The notes under the pieces: model-generated
Databases searched by the model: none
The model's input: the letters and a program-made list of their open reading frames with translations, nothing else
Told to the model about the DNA's origin: nothing
Source: Empedobacter falsenii
GTDB taxonomy: Bacteria > Bacteroidota > Bacteroidia > Flavobacteriales > Weeksellaceae
DNA: 64,000 nucleotides
Direction of reading: 5' to 3'
NCBI RefSeq assembly: GCF_013488205.1
Contig: NZ_CP040908.1
Span: forward strand, 2,978,001 to 3,042,000
Part shown: positions 54,279-62,290 of the stretch, in pieces
Layout of the letters: each line of letters opens with the position of its first letter
How positions within the stretch are numbered: the first letter of the stretch is position 1
Translations under genes and position numbers: made by a program

Positions 54279-54295
54279 TTTAAAGTTTATTTGCT

Positions 54296-54643
54296 ATGGA
54301 AAATTTTGGAAAAAACTTGAAAGAATTAAGAAGCGGAAAAGGTTTTTCGCAAGAAGTGTTTGCTTCTAAGATTGGAGTTCACGTGACAAATCTTTCTAAA
54401 TACGAAAGAAATATTTCGATTCCATCTTTAGAAGTAGCGGAAAAAATGGCGAAAATTTTGTCAATTTCTTTAGACGAATTAGTTTACGGAAACAATAAAG
54501 CAGATGCTATTTTACAGGATAATCAGTTGTTGAATTTATTTGCAGAAACACAACAATTAAATGATAATCAAAAAAATACAATCAAAGATTTATTAGAAGC
54601 TTTTATTTTAAAAAATAATCTGCAAAAACAATTAGCAATTTAA
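54296..54643 (+). CDS. Xre-family repressor, copy 2
   Basis: Identical to the 115-residue protein at 47415-47762, with the HTH at residues 7-40. Because the copies are identical, each repressor will act on both control regions, so element gene dosage is buffered. Confidence 0.9.
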   Translation: MENFGKNLKELRSGKGFSQEVFASKIGVHVTNLSKYERNISIPSLEVAEKMAKILSISLDELVYGNNKADAILQDNQLLNLFAETQQLNDNQKNTIKDLLEAFILKNNLQKQLAI

Positions 54644-54662
54644 TTACTTAAAAAATTAAATC

Positions 54663-54881
54663 ATGGCAACACAAGATATTTTTATTTTTGAACCCGACAC
54701 ATCTGAACAAGCAAAAGCTTTGAAAGCCTTTGCTAAAGCTCTAAAATTAAAGTTTGAGATAAAAGAAAGTCCTTATAACCAAGAGTTTGTAACTAAAATT
54801 GAAGAAAGCCAAAAACAAGCGAAAGAAGGTAAAGTTACACGTGTAAGAAAAGAGGATTTAAAAGATTTTTTAGGCTTATAA
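54663..54881 (+). CDS. Antitoxin of the YoeB-type pair, copy 2
   Basis: Identical to 47782-48000. It is co-transcribed with xre upstream and with the toxin gene one base downstream. The duplicate supplies antitoxin even if one element excises. Confidence 0.82.
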   Translation: MATQDIFIFEPDTSEQAKALKAFAKALKLKFEIKESPYNQEFVTKIEESQKQAKEGKVTRVRKEDLKDFLGL

Positions 54882-54882
54882 G

Positions 54883-55149
54883 ATGGCTTTTGATTTAGAT
54901 TTTACCGACAAAGCAAACGAAGATATCGGGCGTCACAAGAAAGCTGGTAACAAAGCTGTACTTAAAAAGATGCTTGTTCTTCTTGAGGAACTGACCGAAC
55001 ATCCTTTCTCTGGAACAGGAAAGCCAGAGCAACTGAAACACAATTTATCTGGTTTATGGTCGAGACGAATTAATCAAGAACACAGACTTGTCTATGAAGT
55101 GGAGCAAAATACTGTAACGATTCATTCTGCTTTTGGGCATTATTTATAA
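54883..55149 (+). CDS. YoeB/Txe-family toxin, copy 2
   Basis: Identical to 48002-48268, with the YoeB core HPFSGTGKPEQL and the C-terminal SAFGHY. It converges with the immunity gene of Rhs tip 1 across the hairpin at 55156-55181. Confidence 0.93.
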   Translation: MAFDLDFTDKANEDIGRHKKAGNKAVLKKMLVLLEELTEHPFSGTGKPEQLKHNLSGLWSRRINQEHRLVYEVEQNTVTIHSAFGHYL

Positions 55150-55155
55150 AATAAC

Positions 55156-55181
55156 AAAAGGCAAACAAACGTTTGCCTTTT
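55156..55181. terminator. Bidirectional terminator, copy 2
   Basis: The same hairpin as at 48275-48300 (AAAAGGCAAAC / GTTTGCCTTTT), between the toxin gene and the immunity gene. Confidence 0.8.
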
Positions 55182-55234
55182 GCTTTATTGAGAATGTTGG
55201 GTTGTTTTCCGGCAACACATCTGATACACTACCA

Positions 55235-55594
55235 TTATTTTGATTTTAGTAATTCAACACTATATACAAACGATACAAAGCTAATTGTTATATAAATTAA
55301 CAAATATAGGTAACCTATAAAAGAGGATTGAAAATTATAAACTTCATACTGCTTTTTTCTTATATAGTTATTTATAATTAAGAATAATCCTAAACAAAAT
55401 AAAATAACTGGAATAATATAATTTTTATTAGGATAATGATTCTTCATTAGAATATAATTTATTAATGTTAAAATATTCATCCAAAGCATTATTGTGAAAA
55501 ATACTGATGTTGTAAATGTTGAAACATCTTGATTACCTACTTTTTTTTGGAATTCAATAAAGTGGAATATGATGTAGTTTAAAATTTTTTTCAT
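55235..55594 (-). CDS. Membrane immunity protein for Rhs tip 1, copy 2
   Basis: Identical to 48354-48713. Here it directly follows the full-length Rhs gene, its start overlapping the Rhs stop by one base, so it is the immunity protein expressed with the active toxin. Three to four transmembrane segments suggest it protects at the inner membrane. Confidence 0.78.
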   Translation of the reverse strand: MKKILNYIIFHFIEFQKKVGNQDVSTFTTSVFFTIMLWMNILTLINYILMKNHYPNKNYIIPVILFCLGLFLIINNYIRKKQYEVYNFQSSFIGYLYLLIYITISFVSFVYSVELLKSK

Positions 55595-58500
55595 TATTGA
55601 GTGGGTTTTTCAAATAGATCCTTACCTGATGAATATTCATATATTGCCTTACCTCCAAAATAAATCAAGGAGGCTCCTGCACCAAATGGTCCTAAAAAAC
55701 CTACACCGCTCATTATCATATCTACAGTAAACTCCGTGCCAGAGATTTGACCTGAGCCATACTGATAAATTGATACAACAGCACCTACTCCAGCTAAAGC
55801 ATTTCCTGATATTTTAAGAACTTTTGCAGCTGATGCAACTTTTGAAGTTTTGATTGCTGAATTTAAAAGTGATGTTCTATAACTAGGACGAGTATATTCA
55901 TCTAAAATTGTAAAATTAACTGTAGATTTAGTTTTAAGAGCTTTATCTAAATAAGATGTAGTTTTGGCAATTCCTTGTTCTAAACCTAAAGAAGTCAAAT
56001 CATAATATTTATTATTTAAAATACCATCAATAAACTCATATTGAGGTATATAACTATTCGTGTTAGATTCTTTTTTATTACTATTTGTCACAGTAGTTTC
56101 AGCTAGCTGTATTACTGCACTTACAGTATTTGTTTCAGTATCATAAACATATTCATTATTAGGATCATCAATAAAAGGTTTAAATTCTGGAGTTTTTGGA
56201 CAAGTAGGGCAAGTTTCAATATTTTGTTCAAATAAGCCAGTTGGATCAGAAAAATAAATTGGATTGTTAAAAGAGAAACGATAAGGAGTCCAATCAGGCA
56301 TTACTTCAGCAAGTCCATCCTGAGACATAAATCTACCTATTGAAGCATCATAATTTCTGAAGTCCATAGCAGTCCAATTAAGACCTAATTCTTCTTGTAA
56401 CTCTTTGCCGTTGTATTTGTATTTATAGTTAGTATTCGCAAGATTGGTATTGTTGTATCCACTATGTTTCAATCCAAAAGGATAATAGTTGTTCTCCTCC
56501 AATATTTTTAACGAGCCATTTGCTTCTTTTTGATAACTCAATCTTACATTACCCAAATGATCGGTGTAATTGTAAACATAATTAAATGTTGTACCATCTG
56601 TTACATTTACATAGCCTTCTGCTGTTGGAAAAAATTGTAATACACTATTTTGATACTGAAAACCTCCTAAGTAATCTGTAGTGGTCACTGTAGTACCATC
56701 TGTTACAACCTTTCTTAGCTTAACTCCACTTGCATCGTACGTATAGTTAATCTTTTTGGATGCATTCCAAAGAACTTCTGTTGGTAAATTTAAGTAATTA
56801 TACGTAATTGCTGTTATTTCTTTGTTTAAATCTTTGGTAAGATTACCATTAAGATCATATTTGTAATCATTTTTAGGATCTTCAATTGTTGTTCCGCTGT
56901 ATTTATTCTTATCAGCGAAACCATCTTCTGTTCTGTTGTCAGAAACATTAAGAAGTTTATTCGAATTAGCTTGATAATCGTATGTTAAATCATCGATTGT
57001 AAATAGATTATTGTTCAATAAGTTTCCATTACGTGTAAAACCTTTTATATTCCCATTATAATCGTAGCCTTTTACATATTCATTATAAGCACCAACATTG
57101 GTAGAACCTCCTATAAAACCAGTTTGTATTACAGCAAAATCTGCCGTTAACAGTCGATTTAATCCATCATAATCAAATCTATAGGTTTTATATGAATCTT
57201 GTTCATTGGTTTTCCAAGAAACTCCAGATATATTTCCATTGAAATGAGAACCGTAGTTGATATTAAATGAAAATAATTTTGGTCTAATAGCTTGTTCTAC
57301 ATCGTTTATATCTGTTAACCAACCTCTAATATTATACTTATAATCTACCGTTTGTAATGGATTAGAAGCAACCGTGTTTCCAACTTTCTTACTCGTCAAC
57401 TGATTGATTTCGTTGTACGAATTTTGAACAATGTATTCTATTGCACCATTATTAATTTGGTGTGTTTGATACTTTAATAATTCATTCTCATAATATTCAA
57501 AACCTTCATTGATTGTTATTTCTGCTCCTATATCCGTTGGTTTGTGCTTGGTAACTGTATGCTTAACCTTTCCTCTAAAATCTAAAATAGATGCGGTTGT
57601 TTGATATCCTTTCAAATAATTATCTAAGTGAGAAGCTACTGGACGAATATATTTCGAATCATAATATGTATACGCTTTGTTCCACGTTGCAGTACCTAAT
57701 ACATTGGTATAACTTGCAACAGCTAAACCTTTGGTTTTTGTATCATCAACCCCAACAACTTTTTGATTATCTATAGACGAAGGTGTAACACCTAAATTTT
57801 GATAATGATCGTAATAATTAACAGATTGAACGGTTAAGCTTCCGTTAGGAAATTGCGCATTGGTATAGAAAATATTTTGTCCATTATTAGCAAATACAGT
57901 TGGTACTCTTTCTTCATTATTAGCCGTTTTTTTATTGTTCAAAGCGGTTTGCATTGAACCTCGTGTCGCTGTATTTTTAAAGAAACCTGAATACACCATT
58001 CTTCCAAATTTATCGTATTTAAAGAAAGTCCATCCTTTTTCAACTGCCGTTCGTTGATTGATATCTTGTTGTAAGGTTAAACGATCTTGGTTATCATACA
58101 CCATAAATTCACGTCCTTTTCCAGGAAGTTGTTTTTCAACTAACCTGTTCTTTTCATCATAAAAATATTGATAACCTAATTCGGCAAGATTATTTCTGTA
58201 AGAATTGATATTTCCATAATCGGTATTTATTAATTGTGGTGGAAGAACAAAGGTTAAATTACCATAAATATCGTACACGTAATACGTATCATGATTACCA
58301 GACGAATTTAAAGGAGCTACTGTTTTTGATTCGATGTGAATTCTTTTCAGAACAACTCTCCCTTCTTTGTCTTTAAATTCCTCAATAGGTTGACCATTCT
58401 CATCTGTTGTAATCGTTTTATATAAAGCTCCTCCTGAATATGTTATAGAATTACTTAACGTTAAAGTTGGATTGGTAGTAGGATCTGCTACGCCAAAATT

Positions 58501-58992
58501 AAAAACTTCTCCATCTGAATTTGTTGCATATTGAAATCCTATCTCATGACCTGCTCCTTTCATCCAGTCTCTTCCTGGAGCAGCCTGAAATAACACTCGG
58601 TTTAAAGGTGAATTCTCAAATGTTTTTTCTGAATAAGGAATATAGTCTCCTGTCGTTTCTAAGTAAAAAGTATCTCCTGTTGCTCCAGTATTTAGTTGAT
58701 TACTTGCTCCAGAAATAGGAAAAGGCAAATATTCTTTGGCTTGACGCCCAAAACCATCATATTCAAATGGTGTTACAATCGTATTACCTGTAGGTGAAGC
58801 ACCTACTTGCAAGGCTTGTTTTTCACGTCCTAGACCATCAAAATAAACAACAGTTTCTTTCTTTTCAGAACAATCGGCTTTTAAACATTCGACTGTTTTA
58901 ATGTAATTCTCCGTAGAGGTTTGTGCATATACACTACCACTTCCTAAAGTCAGAAGCGTACCGTATATAAAATTTTTATAAAAGTGTTTCAT
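55594..58992 (-). CDS. Secreted Rhs polymorphic toxin, full length
   Basis: The 1132-residue protein has a Sec signal peptide (NFIYGTLLTLGSGSVYAQ), a DUF6443-like N-terminal region (VVYFDGLGREKQALQVGAS, EYLPFP) and a long series of YD/Rhs repeats (for example YDYNGNIKGFTRNGN, YKYDLNGNLTKDLNK). The conserved core motif KYKYNGKELQ is at residues 857-866, and the boundary DPTGLF at 916-921. The last 213 residues are a variable tip with glycine-rich hydrophobic hairpins, suggesting a membrane-active toxin. From the KYKYNGKELQ codons onward the sequence belongs to mobile element copy 2. There is no PAAR or VgrG link, so this is not a T6SS effector of the usual kind. The operon partners are the Rhs-like protein and a T9SS cargo protein. 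Confidence 0.88.
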   Translation of the reverse strand: MKHFYKNFIYGTLLTLGSGSVYAQTSTENYIKTVECLKADCSEKKETVVYFDGLGREKQALQVGASPTGNTIVTPFEYDGFGRQAKEYLPFPISGASNQLNTGATGDTFYLETTGDYIPYSEKTFENSPLNRVLFQAAPGRDWMKGAGHEIGFQYATNSDGEVFNFGVADPTTNPTLTLSNSITYSGGALYKTITTDENGQPIEEFKDKEGRVVLKRIHIESKTVAPLNSSGNHDTYYVYDIYGNLTFVLPPQLINTDYGNINSYRNNLAELGYQYFYDEKNRLVEKQLPGKGREFMVYDNQDRLTLQQDINQRTAVEKGWTFFKYDKFGRMVYSGFFKNTATRGSMQTALNNKKTANNEERVPTVFANNGQNIFYTNAQFPNGSLTVQSVNYYDHYQNLGVTPSSIDNQKVVGVDDTKTKGLAVASYTNVLGTATWNKAYTYYDSKYIRPVASHLDNYLKGYQTTASILDFRGKVKHTVTKHKPTDIGAEITINEGFEYYENELLKYQTHQINNGAIEYIVQNSYNEINQLTSKKVGNTVASNPLQTVDYKYNIRGWLTDINDVEQAIRPKLFSFNINYGSHFNGNISGVSWKTNEQDSYKTYRFDYDGLNRLLTADFAVIQTGFIGGSTNVGAYNEYVKGYDYNGNIKGFTRNGNLLNNNLFTIDDLTYDYQANSNKLLNVSDNRTEDGFADKNKYSGTTIEDPKNDYKYDLNGNLTKDLNKEITAITYNYLNLPTEVLWNASKKINYTYDASGVKLRKVVTDGTTVTTTDYLGGFQYQNSVLQFFPTAEGYVNVTDGTTFNYVYNYTDHLGNVRLSYQKEANGSLKILEENNYYPFGLKHSGYNNTNLANTNYKYKYNGKELQEELGLNWTAMDFRNYDASIGRFMSQDGLAEVMPDWTPYRFSFNNPIYFSDPTGLFEQNIETCPTCPKTPEFKPFIDDPNNEYVYDTETNTVSAVIQLAETTVTNSNKKESNTNSYIPQYEFIDGILNNKYYDLTSLGLEQGIAKTTSYLDKALKTKSTVNFTILDEYTRPSYRTSLLNSAIKTSKVASAAKVLKISGNALAGVGAVVSIYQYGSGQISGTEFTVDMIMSGVGFLGPFGAGASLIYFGGKAIYEYSSGKDLFEKPTQ
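56396..56423 (-). repeat. att-like direct repeat 3, inside the active Rhs gene
   Basis: The same 28 bp as repeats 1 and 2, here in frame within the full-length Rhs gene (codons 857-866). Sequence upstream in the gene (from 56424) is unique in the window. It is the proximal boundary of the inserted elements. Confidence 0.85.
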
Positions 58993-59003
58993 CTCGCTAT
59001 AGC

Positions 59004-62000
59004 TTAAGGTTGTTTGTAGTTGTACTCAAAGGTTTTTAATACTTCTTGTTTATCATTTACGATAGATTGCAAACGGTTAGCTGCATCATAGTTGTAATAT
59101 TCTGTTTGTCCGTTTGGCCCTGTAATACTCGTGACACCAACAAGAGGTTGATAGATATAAGAAGTGATCATAGCTTGAGGTAATGCTGTTCGTAAACTAG
59201 CAAAAGAATCTTTCGTTAAAGTACCATTGTTGCTTGCTATTTCTAAATTTTGAATAAAACTACTAACCTCTGATAAAGAAGCTCCTTCTATTTTAGCGAT
59301 AGGATATTGACCGCCATATCCCCAAATAATAGAAACAGGAATTCCATTTTCTAAAGTATATTGTGTAAGATTACCTTTAGCATCATAACTGGTGTAAGTT
59401 ATTTTTCGGTCGGCTGTAGTTTTAATATTGACACCATTTCCTTTCTTTTGATGAACAGCAGCTTTCTGAACGATTCCATTGAATAAATTATATTGATTAT
59501 GAACTTCAGAAATATATACGCCATCAACACTTTGTTTGACAACAACTGGCTCTGCAATGCGGTTAGCATCGGTTAGTTCTTTCATGTAATCTTCTTGTCC
59601 AACTAAATCAGGTGGATATTGGTATTCCGTAGTTAATGTTTCGTTTTTGCTGTTTTTGGTTGTTACACTTGCTGGATACAAATGTTTATAAGTAGGTGAA
59701 TAGTGATTTTCTGTTGTTATCACTATACTATCATTTGGAAAAAAATCAGTTGTTGTTGTTCTAATATTTTGTATCCATGCATTATCTATTGAAAAAGGAG
59801 CATATTCAAATTTAGCAAAAACAAAACCATTCTCATCTTGTACTTTTGTAATATCTAAACCATATTCTATTCCAGAATGATTTGGAAGTGCACTTGATGA
59901 AAATCTATTTAAAAATCTATCTTCATTGTAATCAAATATAGTTTTTTTTACTATTGTATTCTCATTATCTTTTAAAACCTCCTCTTTAACTTTTCCTTGT
60001 AAAAAAGCTTCATTACATATAGGATATATAAAATTTGATGTTCCATAACCATCAAAACGCGTAGAACATCCGCTATTATTATACATTGTCAGTTTTGTGT
60101 AATTTTCACTTTCCTTTTTTAAATTTTTATACGTTTCAGTTACGTATTTATATAATACAGATTTTCCATTTATTGTATTAATTTGCCACCCAGGATTGTT
60201 TGTTATTATCCTTTGTTTTCCAGCTAATTTAGTATCTCCTTTAGTAAAATTTGAGGTATAAAAAGTTCTGAATTGATTTTCACCATATAAGGTTCCACTT
60301 TCTTTTGTTGTTTCTGGAATCGCATAAGTATAATCTCTAGTAATCGTATTATTATTGTTATCATCAAGAGTAATGTTTTTAACTCTTATAGTTCCTATAG
60401 ATTCATTATGTTCAGGTACAATAAAAGTTTCTCTTTCAATCCATGATAATGTTGCGTAACAATCAATAGATTTTTCAGTTAAATGATCATAACCTTTTTC
60501 AATAGACATTTTAAAACTTTTACCTTCAATATCTGATGCTTTGTAAGGCGTTCCATTTCCCAATGTATATTGATAAGGATTTTTTATTATGTTTTGATTA
60601 GTAGATTTATTTAGAACGGATAAATAACAATTTCCAACTGTTTCTACTCCTGAACCATTATCATTATCTCCTGTGAAATTTAGTTTAACATCATATATTC
60701 GTATATTATTTCCTTTTCTCGCCTCAAAATCTAAATAATCATATGTAGACCTAGTATTATAAGTTTTTTCTACATGATAAATAATAGAATCAACACTTTC
60801 TTTCTTAAAATATTGATCAGCTTCATATTTAATAGTTAAACTTCCTTTTGTTGGGTATATAATCTTTTTTAGATTTCCTATGATTCCATATTCAAGATTA
60901 GGTTTTTTATCAGCTCCTCCATAAAAAGATGTATTCCCTTTAAAGTTAGTTATGGTAGCTGCTGGGATAGAAGACATCTGTCCGCTTTTACCATTATAAA
61001 CCCCCCAATAATCTTGCGCAAAAGAGAAACGATTAATTAATGGTTTTTCTTCATAATATTCTAATCTATATTTTTGATTAGAAAATATCTCTTCAATCTC
61101 TTCTAATTTTAATCGTTTATCAATACCTTTAATTAATCTACTATCAATTAAGTTCATTTGCCTTGTTAAATCTTGATGAATATCAAGCGAAGGAGAAACA
61201 AAATAATTTGCGGTTTGGTTTAACTTAAATTTTTTAATAGGTTTACCATTATAGTCTATTACAATAATTTCTTCTAAAAAAACTTCTCCTGGTAAATCTT
61301 GTCGTTCTTTTTTACTATTATTTACATTATAATTAAATTCAATTGCATTATTCTCATACTTTATCCTTTTTAATACAGGTTCATTTGAAGATGAATAATA
61401 CAAGCAAAAAGGCGATATATTAGGACCTGAACCTTGCGAATCATCATTAAAATAATTAACTGCTTTTATTTCATCAACTTTTTTTTGTTCTGAAAAACCA
61501 GTAGCAAACATGGTATGCGCAGGATGTTCATATTCATATTTAATTATTTTTTTATTTTTGGTTAAAATTTTTTCTAATATATATGTAGAATTTGAAGCTT
61601 CGGCCAAAACTGAGGCACAAGTGTTATAGTTATAACTTGACATTGGACTTGAAAAGAAAAATTCATTTCCTTGATCATCTATAATTATTATTGTACCATC
61701 TTGCTTTTTAATTTCAATAGGATAATATGGGATAGTAATTCCTTTTGAATTTTTAGAATCAATAATAAATTTCCCTGAATAGTTTCCAATACTATAAGAA
61801 TAAATATCTGGTTTATATTCTTCTATTGGTTCCATCCCATTTCCTACTGCGGCCATTGCAATCTGATAAGAAGGATTGTCTGCACTTGTAACATCATTAG
61901 GATAAAATGTTCCTGGATCAAATATTTCTCTTGTATTATAGTAATCTTTGGCTCCTACAACTTGCATTGTCAATGATGGACCTGCATTAAGATTCCAACC

Positions 62001-62288
62001 TAAACCTACTCTTGAAGCTATTTCATCTACTTTAACACCTGCTGTTGAGTAATCTAACTGTATAGGTATAGTTAATCCATCAACCTGAATTGTGTAAATA
62101 GGGATATTAAAGTTTGCTACACCTGTATAACTACCTGCAGGAATATCAACGAATTTTGCAAATGCATATGCTTCAGGTGTTTTAGGATATAAATCTATAT
62201 TATAATTATTACTATTTTCTCCTATACTCACCTGTCCAAAAACATTTCCTACAGCTAATAAAATAAATAGCACTATTTTTTTCTTCAT
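59004..62288 (-). CDS. Secreted Rhs-like protein, partner of the Rhs toxin
   Basis: The 1094-residue protein has a signal peptide (KKKIVLFILLAVGNVFGQ). It also has an N-terminal domain with a recurring Bacteroidota pattern (IPIYTIQVDGLTIPIQLDY, then ASRVGLGWNLNAG) and ends with Rhs/YD-type repeats (TGPNGQTEYYNYDAANRLQSI, LKTFEYNY). It lacks the Rhs core boundary motif and has no toxin tip. The gene lies 11 bp before the full-length Rhs gene and 2 bp after the T9SS cargo gene. It may form part of the shell or help export. No function is established that I know of. Confidence 0.8.
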   Translation of the reverse strand: MKKKIVLFILLAVGNVFGQVSIGENSNNYNIDLYPKTPEAYAFAKFVDIPAGSYTGVANFNIPIYTIQVDGLTIPIQLDYSTAGVKVDEIASRVGLGWNLNAGPSLTMQVVGAKDYYNTREIFDPGTFYPNDVTSADNPSYQIAMAAVGNGMEPIEEYKPDIYSYSIGNYSGKFIIDSKNSKGITIPYYPIEIKKQDGTIIIIDDQGNEFFFSSPMSSYNYNTCASVLAEASNSTYILEKILTKNKKIIKYEYEHPAHTMFATGFSEQKKVDEIKAVNYFNDDSQGSGPNISPFCLYYSSSNEPVLKRIKYENNAIEFNYNVNNSKKERQDLPGEVFLEEIIVIDYNGKPIKKFKLNQTANYFVSPSLDIHQDLTRQMNLIDSRLIKGIDKRLKLEEIEEIFSNQKYRLEYYEEKPLINRFSFAQDYWGVYNGKSGQMSSIPAATITNFKGNTSFYGGADKKPNLEYGIIGNLKKIIYPTKGSLTIKYEADQYFKKESVDSIIYHVEKTYNTRSTYDYLDFEARKGNNIRIYDVKLNFTGDNDNGSGVETVGNCYLSVLNKSTNQNIIKNPYQYTLGNGTPYKASDIEGKSFKMSIEKGYDHLTEKSIDCYATLSWIERETFIVPEHNESIGTIRVKNITLDDNNNNTITRDYTYAIPETTKESGTLYGENQFRTFYTSNFTKGDTKLAGKQRIITNNPGWQINTINGKSVLYKYVTETYKNLKKESENYTKLTMYNNSGCSTRFDGYGTSNFIYPICNEAFLQGKVKEEVLKDNENTIVKKTIFDYNEDRFLNRFSSSALPNHSGIEYGLDITKVQDENGFVFAKFEYAPFSIDNAWIQNIRTTTTDFFPNDSIVITTENHYSPTYKHLYPASVTTKNSKNETLTTEYQYPPDLVGQEDYMKELTDANRIAEPVVVKQSVDGVYISEVHNQYNLFNGIVQKAAVHQKKGNGVNIKTTADRKITYTSYDAKGNLTQYTLENGIPVSIIWGYGGQYPIAKIEGASLSEVSSFIQNLEIASNNGTLTKDSFASLRTALPQAMITSYIYQPLVGVTSITGPNGQTEYYNYDAANRLQSIVNDKQEVLKTFEYNYKQP

Positions 62289-62290
62289 AA

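Larger units (their letters stand above)
49515..56395 (-). mobile_element. Integrative Rhs-tip element, copy 2 (6,881 bp, fused to the Rhs gene)
   Basis: This is the copy adjacent to the full-length Rhs gene; its tip is read in frame from the Rhs front part. Every gene and, as far as I compared, every base equals copy 1 at an offset of 6,881. Identity ends at 56424, where copy 2 continues into Rhs front-part sequence while copy 1 continues (49543) into the element's non-coding end. This is the pattern left by site-specific insertion at a coding att site followed by tandem accretion or duplication. Confidence 0.8.

Noticed and set aside
55594-58992. T6SS effector of the PAAR-Rhs type
   Set aside because: The protein has a Sec signal peptide and no PAAR domain, and no VgrG or Hcp gene is nearby.
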